The notes below the pieces were generated by a model. It had not been told where the DNA came from. It was given only the letters and a program-made list of their open reading frames with translations, and did no database searches. Below, one piece after another: positions 44,311 to 52,468 of a stretch of DNA of 58,380 bases; positions within the stretch are counted from its first letter, which is position 1; each line of letters begins with the position of its first letter. The translations under genes and the position numbers were made by a program. Source of the stretch: Pseudomonadota bacterium (GTDB lineage: Bacteria; Myxococcota_A; Polyangia; Polyangiales; Polyangiaceae); contig JAEXCN010000365.1 in the NCBI GenBank assembly GCA_023402175.1, positions 1 through 58,380 of the forward strand. Direction: 5' to 3'.

Positions 44311-45696
44311 TCAGGCGGCCTCGGCGGCGGTCTCCGGCTCGGCCGCGTTTTCCTTCTTCGCGTCCATTCCGGCGCGGAGCCACTTCCGCGCGGCGATGAG
44401 GCTCACCGGGCTCGCCATCGCGATGACGCCGTAGATGAGCCACATCGTGCCGGTCCGCTGCTCGCCGTCCTTCGGGACGAAGTGCTCGAGCATCACGCCG
44501 GAGTAGAAGCCCGTCGTCGTCTTCGCAAGGAACCACGGCAGGTTCGCGACTCCCATATACTGCGCGACGCGGCCGGGCGGCGCGAGCTCCGCGGCGTACT
44601 CGAGGAAGCGCGACGACCAGAGCGCCTCGCCGATCGAGAAGACGACGAAGTACGCGAGCAGCATCCCCGTGTGGGGGCCCGGGACGAGGAGGAAGGTCGC
44701 GACCGCGCTCACGAGCGAGCCGACGATCATCATCGACAGGACGTGGAATCGTTTCGTCAGCGCCGTGATCGTGGGCACGCCGAGGAAGATGATGAGCGGG
44801 TTCACCGAGTCGACGAGCCACTCCATCCGGTCCGCGATCTCGTGCGGATACGAACGGAGCACGTACTCCGGCATGGTGAGCCAGCCGTGCGCGAAGAGCG
44901 TACGCACGGGCAGGAGCGCGAAGATGAAGAAGAGGAAGCGTGTGTCCTTGAACGGCGATTTTGTCGGCGTCGCAACGGACTTCTTGGCGCTATCGCGGTA
45001 GCCCGCCTTGTCGTCCTCGACCTTCGCGGCGTCGCCTTCCCGGCGGACGACCTGCGCCTCGGCCTTCTTCGTCATGAAGAGCACGAAGCCGAGGAGCGTG
45101 AGGCCGGTGAAGCCGGCGCACACCCAGTTGACCGCGTTGAAGCCCGAGAGCGTGCTCTCACCGGCCTTGTAGGGGCCGTCGAAGGTGGTCCGAACGTGTG
45201 CCGAGATCGGGCCGACGAGCATCGCCCCGAAGTTCAGGCCCGCGTAGAGCAACGCGAACCCCATCGAGCCGGTCTTCTCGGTCGTGTACATCTTCACGCC
45301 GGCATAGGCGACCGGCTGGAGGATGCCTTCGCCGAGCGCAACGACGGCGAGCGAGATCGCAAGCGATGCGGCGCCGCCTGCGTACGGCGCCGAGGAGTAG
45401 AGGATCCGTCCAGCGAACGAGAGGAATAGCGCGAGGACGAGGCTCTTCCTGATGCCGAGGTAGCCCTCCGTCGGCTTGCCGACGAAGAGCATCACGAACG
45501 TCAGGGCGCCGGTGAAGATCGACACCCACGTGCTGGCGAACGCAGGGCGGATGCCGATGTCCTGCCCGATGAACGCCTTCATCAGCGGCAGGATGCCGAA
45601 GTAGGCCATCCCGTCGAACGTGAACGCGAACAGGACGAGCCAGAACGCCCGCGGCGCATGGCGGAGCGCCTTGAATGCCTCGATGAACTCCTTCAC
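44311..45696 (-). CDS. MFS transporter, possibly oligopeptide-type
   Basis: 461 residues with about twelve membrane segments and a central loop rich in Lys/Glu/Asp (about residues 215-250). It starts at the GTG at 45696 (KEFIEAFKALRHAPRAFWLVLFAFTFDGMAYFG). The first-half loop FVGKPTEGYLGIRKSLVLAL resembles MFS motif A. GEGILQPVAYAGVKMYTTEKTGSMGFALLYAGLNFGAMLVGPISA resembles proton-dependent oligopeptide transporters, where Asn/Gly-rich helix 4-5 sequence of this kind is usual. Substrate is not established. It lies directly upstream of the TetR gene on the same strand; a shared control is plausible. Confidence 0.9.
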   Translation of the reverse strand: MKEFIEAFKALRHAPRAFWLVLFAFTFDGMAYFGILPLMKAFIGQDIGIRPAFASTWVSIFTGALTFVMLFVGKPTEGYLGIRKSLVLALFLSFAGRILYSSAPYAGGAASLAISLAVVALGEGILQPVAYAGVKMYTTEKTGSMGFALLYAGLNFGAMLVGPISAHVRTTFDGPYKAGESTLSGFNAVNWVCAGFTGLTLLGFVLFMTKKAEAQVVRREGDAAKVEDDKAGYRDSAKKSVATPTKSPFKDTRFLFFIFALLPVRTLFAHGWLTMPEYVLRSYPHEIADRMEWLVDSVNPLIIFLGVPTITALTKRFHVLSMMIVGSLVSAVATFLLVPGPHTGMLLAYFVVFSIGEALWSSRFLEYAAELAPPGRVAQYMGVANLPWFLAKTTTGFYSGVMLEHFVPKDGEQRTGTMWLIYGVIAMASPVSLIAARKWLRAGMDAKKENAAEPETAAEAA

Positions 45697-45807
45697 GGTG
45701 GAGCGTCGTAGCCGGGCGCCGCGCCGCCGTCGAGCGCTCCGGCAGAGCCGTAGCGGTTTGAGACGAACGGGGGGTCCTGCGAGACCAGCCGGAGCGGCAG
45801 CGCGCCT

Positions 45808-47538
45808 TCAGGAGCGCCGCTCGGCGCGCCACTTCTGGAGGTCGTCGGCCGACTTCGTGTTGAGCACGTGCTCCGGTCCGAGCCACGCGCGCCGTGCGAT
45901 GCCGATCCCATAGCGGAGGAACTCGAGCTCGCGGACGCTGTGCGCGTCGCTGTTGAGCACGACGGGCACGCCCGCTTCCCGCGCCATCTTCGCGAGGTGC
46001 TCGTTGACGTCGAGGCGGAGCGGCGAGCAGTTCAGCTCGATCGCGACCCCGCAACGGGCGAGCGCCGACATCACGACTTCCAGGTCCATTTCGCTCGGCT
46101 CGCGCTGCCCGAGCTGACGTCCCGTCGGGTGGCCGAGGCAGTCGATCTTGCCCGACTCGATCGCGCGGACGACACGCTTCGTCATCTCGTCCTTCGGCAT
46201 CTGCAGCTTCTGGTGGACGCTCCCGACGACCCACTCGAGCTCGCCGAGGTGATCGGCGAGGTCCATCGATCCGTCGGCGAGGATGTCCGCTTCGATGCCG
46301 GCGAACAGGCGGATCCCCGCCTTCTGCTCGGTGTCGCGGATCTTGTTCCGCTGCTCCCGCAGGCGCTCGCCCGACATCCCGCGGACGAACGTGAGCGTCT
46401 CCGAGTGGTCGGTGATGGCGATGTACGAACGGCCCGCGGCCTTCGCCGCTGCCGCCATGTCCTCGAGCGTGCTCTTTCCGTCGGTCTCGGTCGTGTGCAT
46501 GTGGAGGTCGCCCTTCACGTCCGAGAGCTCGACGAGCTTGGGGAGCGCACGCTTCTGCGAGGCCTCGATCTCTCCGCGATTCTCACGGAGCTCGGGCGCC
46601 ATCCACGTCAGGCCGATCGCCTCGTAGACGGAGGCCTCGTCCTCGCCGGCGATCTTGTTGCCGCTCTCGTCGAAGACGCCGTACTCGCTGACCTTGAGCT
46701 TCTTCTTCACCGCCATCGTCCGCATCGCGACGTTGTGATCTTTCGATCCGGTGAAGTACTGCATCGCCGCGCCCCACGACTCGCGCGGGACGACGCGGAG
46801 ATCGGCCTGCATTCCGCCCTCGAGCACGACGCTCGTCTTCGTCTCGCCCTTGCCGAGCAGCTCGACGACGCCGGGCGCGGTCGCGAACGCGTCCATGATC
46901 GCCGGGGCGCTTTCCTTGTCGGCAGCGACGAGGATGTCGAGGTCGCCGACCGTCTCGGAGCGACGACGAAGGCTCCCGGCATAGTCGCATGCGAGGACCC
47001 CCGGGATGGCGGACACCTTCGCGACGAGCGCCTCGGCGGCGAGCATCGCCTCTGCGAGCAGGCGTCGCTTCGGCGCCGCCGCGCGCTTTCGCCACGCGGC
47101 GATTGCGGCGATCAGCTTCTCCTCACGCTTCTCGCCGAAGCGCGGGAGATCGCGAAGCCGCCCTTCCTTCGCAGCGTTCTCGAGCTCATCGATGCTCGTG
47201 ATGCTTCGCTCCTTCCAGACTTGCTGGGCGGTCTTGAGGCCGATGCCCGGGAGGTTCATCAGATCGAGCAGGCCGGGCGGCAACTTCGCACGCAGGTTCT
47301 CGGCCTCGGCGATCTTGCCCGTCTCGAGCAGCTCCTTGATGCGCCGTGCGACGCCCTCGCCCACCCCTCGGACGCCGGCGAGCTCGTCCTTTTTCGCCAG
47401 CTCGGCCACGTTTCCGCCGAAGCCCTCGATCGCACGTGCGGCGGAGCGGAAGGCGCGTACCTTGAACGGAAGGGTCCCGCCGAGCTCGTGCAGATCGGCG
47501 AGATCCACGAGCGCGCGTGCGATGGCGATGTTGTCCAC
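45808..47538 (-). CDS. polX: PolX family DNA polymerase/3'-5' exonuclease with PHP domain
   Basis: 576 residues from a GTG at 47538, matching the 570-575 typical of bacterial PolX. The domain order is an 8-kDa-like and HhH region (VRGVGEGVARRIKELLETG, LPGIGLKTAQQVW), the polymerase beta palm (DYAGSLRRRSETVGDLDILVAADKE with catalytic Asp), then a PHP phosphoesterase domain (DVKGDLHMHTTETDGKSTL, AITDHSETLTFVRGM, GIEADILADGSMD, DCLGHPTGRQ, VVLNSDAHS). All metal ligand motifs are visible, so both gap-filling and 3' exonuclease activity are expected. PolX works in base excision and end repair. It complements the end-joining-type polymerase and ligase at the left of the window. Confidence 0.96.
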   Translation of the reverse strand: MDNIAIARALVDLADLHELGGTLPFKVRAFRSAARAIEGFGGNVAELAKKDELAGVRGVGEGVARRIKELLETGKIAEAENLRAKLPPGLLDLMNLPGIGLKTAQQVWKERSITSIDELENAAKEGRLRDLPRFGEKREEKLIAAIAAWRKRAAAPKRRLLAEAMLAAEALVAKVSAIPGVLACDYAGSLRRRSETVGDLDILVAADKESAPAIMDAFATAPGVVELLGKGETKTSVVLEGGMQADLRVVPRESWGAAMQYFTGSKDHNVAMRTMAVKKKLKVSEYGVFDESGNKIAGEDEASVYEAIGLTWMAPELRENRGEIEASQKRALPKLVELSDVKGDLHMHTTETDGKSTLEDMAAAAKAAGRSYIAITDHSETLTFVRGMSGERLREQRNKIRDTEQKAGIRLFAGIEADILADGSMDLADHLGELEWVVGSVHQKLQMPKDEMTKRVVRAIESGKIDCLGHPTGRQLGQREPSEMDLEVVMSALARCGVAIELNCSPLRLDVNEHLAKMAREAGVPVVLNSDAHSVRELEFLRYGIGIARRAWLGPEHVLNTKSADDLQKWRAERRS

Positions 47539-47694
47539 GGCGCGAATCTTACTCGGCCCGCCCCAAGCTGAAAGGCCGAGGCCATGGCCAAGGCCAAGTG
47601 ACAGACGCCGTTCGCGGTCCTTCGGTTCCCCGCTTGGGTGCCCACTCGGATCTTTGTCGCGGCTTTCTCGCGGTCGCGGCACAATGGACCCACC

Positions 47695-49518
47695 ATGGCG
47701 TCCCCCCCGACGACGCGGACTTCGGGCCCGTACCGTCCGACACGCCTTGGTCAATGGGAGGTGATCGCGAAGATCGCCGGCGGCGGCATGAGCGCGGTGT
47801 ACCTCGGTCGCCGCTTCGATCCGGACCCCGACCTTCCCCCCGTCGTGGCGCTCAAGATCGTGCGCCACGACGTCGCGAAGGACGAACGGATGGTCGGGAT
47901 GTTCCTCGAGGAGGGCAAGCTGCTCGCGCGGCTCGTCCACCCGAACATCGTCCGCACCCTCGAGGTGGGCAGCGACGCCGAGCAGGACTTCATCGCGATG
48001 GAGCTGATGCTCGGGAAGACGTTCGCCGCGATCCACGACGCGCTCGTCGCTCGCGGCGTGCGGCTGAACGCGGAGATCGCAGCCTGGACCGCGGCGCGCA
48101 TCGCCGACGCCCTGCACTACGCCCACGAGCTGACGGACGAAGGCGGAAGGCCGCTCGCGCTCGTCCATCGCGACGTGAACCCGGCCAACGTGTTCGCGAC
48201 GTTCGACGGAGAGGTGAAGCTCTTCGACTTCGGGCTCGCGAAAGTGACGGCCGGAGAGGCTTCGGGCTCGCAGATGCTCGCGGGCAAGCTCTCCTACCTG
48301 TCGCCCGAGCAGATCATGCAGATGCCGCTCGATCGCAGGAGCGACATCTTCTCACTCGGCACGACGCTCTGGGAGCTGCTCACGAGCAAGCGGCTCTTCC
48401 GCCGCGACTCCGACATCGACACGGTGCGCGCGGTGCAGCTCGGTCCGATCCCCGATCCGCGCACCGTCGCGCCGGAGATCCCCGAGGAGCTCGCGCGGAT
48501 CGCGAAGACCGCGCTCGAGCGCAACCGCGACCACCGGTACCCGTCGGCCGCATATCTCTCGCGCGAGCTCGATGCGTTCGTCTTCACGCGCAGCTCGAAG
48601 GCCGACGTGAGCGCTCGGCTCGCGCAGCTCGTCGACACGCTCTTCCCGGGCGAGCACAAGCGACAGTCGGGGTGGCTCAAGCCGGCGATCTCGTCGTCGA
48701 TCTCGCGATCGATGACCGCCGTCACGACGACGCCGCGCCCCGCGAGCGTCTCGCGACCGCCGCCGCCGGAGCTGCGCCGCGACACGCGCGAGACGACGGC
48801 GGTGATGCACAACGCGCCTCCGGTACCATCGTCGTCACGCGACAGCCTCGGCGTGCCGAGCCCGCCTCCGGTGCCTTCGTCGTCACGCAACAGCGTCGGC
48901 GTGCCGAGCCCGCCTCCGGTACCTTCGTCGTCACGCACCAGCGTGAGCGTGCCGAACGCAAAGACGCTGCGCGATGGCGTTCCTTCGGTCGCGACGCCAC
49001 GCGAGGGCATCCCGACGGCACGACCGCCGGGATCACTTCCACCGTCCGTGCCGACGTCACGCACGTCGTGGCCGGTCCCTTCGCCTCGCCCTTCACAGCG
49101 TCCTGCGCCGTCCGTTCCGCCCGCGCCTACGCAGCGGAGCCGGCCGCCGCCGCGTGCGATCCCGACGCCTCGTCCGTTCACGCGCACGGACGTCCAGGCG
49201 ATCCCGCCGGCGCCGGACTCGCGCACGGAGGTCCACAACGCCGCGCCGACGATCGAGACGCCCGCGATCGCGCCGCCGCCGCTCACCTCTCCTCCTCCGG
49301 CCGATCGCGAGAGCACGCCGAGCATGAAGCCGTCGATGCCGCCCATCGGGGGGGTCGGTCTTCGTCCGAAGCGCGCGCCGATCCCGCTGCCCTCCCGCGC
49401 GCGCGGCGAGTCGTCGCCGCCGAAGGCGCCGAGCTCGCGAAAGCTCGTCTCGGAGCCTCCTCCCGACAGCGAGCGGACGCAGGTCGACATGCCGCGGCCG
49501 CCCGACAAGAAGCGCTGA
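47695..49518 (+). CDS. Ser/Thr protein kinase with long Pro/Ser-rich tail
   Basis: 607 residues from the ATG at 47695. The kinase domain spans about residues 19-300: AKIAGGGMSAVYLG, Lys54 (VALKIVRHD), catalytic loop VHRDVNPANVF (HRD 158-160, with Asn at the usual position), LFDFGLAKV (DFG 178-180), LSYLSPEQI and DIFSLGTTLWELLTSKRLF. There is no transmembrane helix. The last 290 residues are disordered and rich in Pro, Ser, Arg and Thr, with three 16-residue repeats (PPPVPSSSR-x-S-x-x-VPS). This tail is a likely autophosphorylation or docking region. It precedes the Hsp70-like gene by 79 bp on the same strand and could control that operon's products. Confidence 0.94.
   Translation: MASPPTTRTSGPYRPTRLGQWEVIAKIAGGGMSAVYLGRRFDPDPDLPPVVALKIVRHDVAKDERMVGMFLEEGKLLARLVHPNIVRTLEVGSDAEQDFIAMELMLGKTFAAIHDALVARGVRLNAEIAAWTAARIADALHYAHELTDEGGRPLALVHRDVNPANVFATFDGEVKLFDFGLAKVTAGEASGSQMLAGKLSYLSPEQIMQMPLDRRSDIFSLGTTLWELLTSKRLFRRDSDIDTVRAVQLGPIPDPRTVAPEIPEELARIAKTALERNRDHRYPSAAYLSRELDAFVFTRSSKADVSARLAQLVDTLFPGEHKRQSGWLKPAISSSISRSMTAVTTTPRPASVSRPPPPELRRDTRETTAVMHNAPPVPSSSRDSLGVPSPPPVPSSSRNSVGVPSPPPVPSSSRTSVSVPNAKTLRDGVPSVATPREGIPTARPPGSLPPSVPTSRTSWPVPSPRPSQRPAPSVPPAPTQRSRPPPRAIPTPRPFTRTDVQAIPPAPDSRTEVHNAAPTIETPAIAPPPLTSPPPADRESTPSMKPSMPPIGGVGLRPKRAPIPLPSRARGESSPPKAPSSRKLVSEPPPDSERTQVDMPRPPDKKR
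48817..48960 (+). repeat. 48-bp tandem repeat, three units, in the kinase tail
   Basis: Three 48-bp units at 48817, 48865 and 48913 begin CCTCCGGTRCC and encode the PPVPSSSR-type 16-residue repeat. Substitutions between units are mostly few and scattered. The frame is preserved on expansion. Confidence 0.85.
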
Positions 49519-49597
49519 GCGGCAGGTGCGAACGCGAACGGTACGATCGCGCTGAGCCCTGCCTTCCAGCGCGCGCCGTGCTAGCTCGTAAAAGGGA

Positions 49598-52123
49598 ATG
49601 ACCGCTCACTTCCTCGGTATCGATCTCGGCACGACCAACTCCGTCGCCGTCCTCGGCCACTCCGACGGAAGCTCCGCGCCTGTCCGTACCGCGGATGGGG
49701 GCGCGCTCTTGCCGAGCGTGGTCCGCATCGACGCGCGCGGCAACGCGATCGTCGGCGCACGCGCGCGTCGCTTCCTCGACTCCGATCCCGAGAACACGCG
49801 CGGCGAGTTCAAGCGGATCATGGGATCCGGTCGGAAGCTTTCGTTCCGCTCGGCCAAGGTCGAGAAGTCGCCGGAGGAGCTCTCTGCGCTCGTCCTCGGC
49901 GCCCTTCGCAGCCATGCGGAGCAGGCGCTCGGCCATGCCCCGAAGAGCGTCGTCGTCACCGTGCCTGCGCTCTTCGAGCTGCCTCAGACGCGTGCCACGA
50001 GCGAGGCCGCGCGCCTCGCAGGATTCGAGCACGTCGAGCACCTGCAAGAGCCCGTCGCCTCGGCGCTGACCGCCGGATGGAAGCGCGGAGAGGACTCTGC
50101 CCCGTGGCTCGTCTACGACCTCGGCGGCGGCACGTTCGACGTTTCGCTGCTCGAGACACGCGAAGGCGTCCTGCGCGTCGTCGGTCACGACGGCGACAAC
50201 TTCCTCGGCGGACGCGACATGGACGCGCGCCTGCTCGATCGCGTCCTCGAGTCGCTCGGCGAGACCTACGGACGCCCGTTCCGGCGCGTCGATCCGGCGC
50301 TCGGCCCGATGCTCCGCAGGCTCCGCACGGCGTGCGAGGATGCGAAGATCGAGCTCGGCAGCGGACGCGATGCATCGGTATCGCTGGCCGAGCCGCTCGT
50401 GATCGACGGTGAGGAGATCGTCGTCGACGTTCCCATCGAGCGCGCCGACTTCGACGCGCTCGTCCTTCCGATCGTCGATCGCTCGATCGAGGTGTGCCTC
50501 CGGCTCATCGGACGACAGGGGCTGACGCCGGGCGGCATCGGGCGCATCGTCCTCGTCGGCGGGCCGACGGTCATGCCCACGCTCCGCCGGCGGCTCGAGG
50601 AGCGCCTCGGCATCGAGCTCGCGACCGACATCGATCCGATGACTGCGGTCGCCGAAGGCGCGGCGCTCTTCGCGGCGGAGCACGGCCTCGCCACGAGCGG
50701 ATCGACCAAGTCGGAGAGCGGCTCCGCCGAGCCCGCAGCGAACAGCGCTTCGCGCGCGGAGAAGGTGTGGCTGCAGTACCCGAGCGTGTCGGGCGATCTC
50801 TATCCCTTCGTCGTCGGCAGGGTGACGCCCGGGAAGCTCACGAAGGTGACGATCGAACGCACCGACGGCGCGTTCACGAGCGCGGAGGAGACCGTCGACG
50901 AAGACGGCTCGTTCGTCGTGCAGGTCGAGCTCCGGGCGAGGACGCAGAGCACGTTCCGGATCGTCGGCAAGGGCGCGGACGGGCCCGTCCCCGTCGAGCC
51001 GAGCGAGGTCGCGATCCGCCATGGCCTCTCCCTGGCGGATCCGCCGCTGTCACGCACGATCGGGATCGCGCTCGCGGACGGCAGCGTCGCGGTGTACTTC
51101 GAGCGCGGCGCTCCGCTTCCTTCGCGGAAGACGTTCCGACTCCGGACCTCGCTCACCGTCCATCCGGGCCAGAAAGAGAGCGCTATCAGCGTCCCGATCG
51201 TGCAAGGCGAAGTCGAGCTCGCGCATCTCTGCCGGCTCGTCGGGACGATCGAGATCCGGCCCGACTCGCTGACGACGGTGCTGCCTGCCGGTTCTGCGGT
51301 CGACGTGGTCCTCGAGCTCGATCGCGGCGGGCGGCTCTCGGCGACGGCGCACCTGCCGGAACGAGGCGCCTCGTTCCCGGGGACGCTCGTCCTCGTCTCG
51401 CCCGACGCGCCGATCGACGACCTCGAAGCGCAGCTCGAGCGCCTCCAAGCGAAGACGGAGTCGCTCTATGCGGACGTGATCGCAGAAGGTGGCGACCATG
51501 CCGGACCGATGCACGGCGTCGAGTCGGGCAAGGTCGAGGGCGGCTCGGCGAAGAAGAAGCTCGTCGCGATCGATGCGCTCCTCGACGATGCTCGGCGCGA
51601 GGTCGAAGCCGCGCGAGGCGGCGATCCCGATGCGCTCGAGAAGCTCCGGCGCCTGCTCATCGACGCCGACGGCACGATCGCCGACGTCGAGGCGCTCCGC
51701 GCATGGCCGGAGCTCGAGAGCGAGGCGCTCCACATCGTGAGCTTCGCGGTCCGGTGGGTCTCGCGCCTCGGCAGCGAGATGGAGCGTCGAACGCTGGACG
51801 AAGCCATCCGGAGCCTCGAGCGCGCCCGCGCCGTTCGCAACGCCTCCGAGTTCGGGAAGCGAATGCGCACCGTCGAGCGCCTCGGCGAAGCGGCGTGCAT
51901 GCGCGATCCCGACGTGGTCGCCCGCTCGCTGCGGAATGCCTCGGGCCGCATCGGCGAGATGCGCGATCCACGCGCCGCAAGTCAGCTCGTCGCGAAGGGC
52001 GAGGCCGCGCTCGCGCGCTCGGACATCGACGAGGCGCGGCGGACCACGTACGAGCTGTGGGCTCTCCTTCCTCCGGAGGAGCGCGTCCGAGCGAAGGCCC
52101 ACGGCTCCGGCGTGGAGCGCTGA
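49598..52123 (+). CDS. divergent Hsp70 family protein
   Basis: 841 residues, well above the 640 of DnaK. The actin-like ATPase domain (1 to about 375) is intact: GIDLGTTNSVAVLG (7-20), VTVPALFELPQTRATSEAARLAGFEHV, VYDLGGGTFDVSLLE (173-187), DNFLGGRDMDARLL and RIVLVGGPTVMPTLRRRL. After a Ser/Ala linker, the region from about 390 to 630 is beta-rich and does not resemble the DnaK substrate pocket. The last 200 residues are helical. The enzyme should be ATP-regulated, but substrate binding may differ. Its stop is 12 bp before a J-like gene, and a membrane protein gene follows 9 bp later, so the three form one operon. A kinase gene lies directly upstream. Confidence 0.93.
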   Translation: MTAHFLGIDLGTTNSVAVLGHSDGSSAPVRTADGGALLPSVVRIDARGNAIVGARARRFLDSDPENTRGEFKRIMGSGRKLSFRSAKVEKSPEELSALVLGALRSHAEQALGHAPKSVVVTVPALFELPQTRATSEAARLAGFEHVEHLQEPVASALTAGWKRGEDSAPWLVYDLGGGTFDVSLLETREGVLRVVGHDGDNFLGGRDMDARLLDRVLESLGETYGRPFRRVDPALGPMLRRLRTACEDAKIELGSGRDASVSLAEPLVIDGEEIVVDVPIERADFDALVLPIVDRSIEVCLRLIGRQGLTPGGIGRIVLVGGPTVMPTLRRRLEERLGIELATDIDPMTAVAEGAALFAAEHGLATSGSTKSESGSAEPAANSASRAEKVWLQYPSVSGDLYPFVVGRVTPGKLTKVTIERTDGAFTSAEETVDEDGSFVVQVELRARTQSTFRIVGKGADGPVPVEPSEVAIRHGLSLADPPLSRTIGIALADGSVAVYFERGAPLPSRKTFRLRTSLTVHPGQKESAISVPIVQGEVELAHLCRLVGTIEIRPDSLTTVLPAGSAVDVVLELDRGGRLSATAHLPERGASFPGTLVLVSPDAPIDDLEAQLERLQAKTESLYADVIAEGGDHAGPMHGVESGKVEGGSAKKKLVAIDALLDDARREVEAARGGDPDALEKLRRLLIDADGTIADVEALRAWPELESEALHIVSFAVRWVSRLGSEMERRTLDEAIRSLERARAVRNASEFGKRMRTVERLGEAACMRDPDVVARSLRNASGRIGEMRDPRAASQLVAKGEAALARSDIDEARRTTYELWALLPPEERVRAKAHGSGVER

Positions 52124-52135
52124 AAGACCACGGTC

Positions 52136-52459
52136 ATGCACCCGAAGAGCCCGTTCTACATCCTCGACCTCCGGCACGACGCTTCGCCCGGCGACATCGA
52201 GCGCCAGGGAAGAAAGCTCCTCGGCCTGTTCGAGGTCGGCGCGAAGAAAGCGACTTCGTATTCGTGCCCGCTCGGGACGTTCGAGCGCGACGCGACGATG
52301 GTGCGCGAAGCGATGGCGGCGCTCCGCGATCCGCGCCGGCGCGCACGCGAAGCGTGTCTCGCCAGCCTCCTCGGCGACGACGAGGAGCATGCGGACGTCC
52401 ATGATCCCGACGAGCCGCTCGAGGACGCGTTCCTCGCCGGCGGCTATCGTGGCCTCTGA
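52136..52459 (+). CDS. J-like small protein lacking the HPD motif
   Basis: 107 residues. The first 75 resemble a J domain: PFYILDLRHDASPGDIERQGRKLLGLFE fits helices I-II, and MVREAMAALRDPRRRAREAC fits helix III. The HPD tripeptide between them, required by classical J proteins to stimulate Hsp70 ATPase, is missing; the linker instead reads EVGAKKATSYSCPLGTFERD. The C-terminus is acidic. The location between an Hsp70-like gene and a membrane protein gene strongly suggests a dedicated partner of that Hsp70. Whether it activates, binds or inhibits is unknown. Confidence 0.8.
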   Translation: MHPKSPFYILDLRHDASPGDIERQGRKLLGLFEVGAKKATSYSCPLGTFERDATMVREAMAALRDPRRRAREACLASLLGDDEEHADVHDPDEPLEDAFLAGGYRGL

Positions 52460-52468
52460 GGGAACGCG

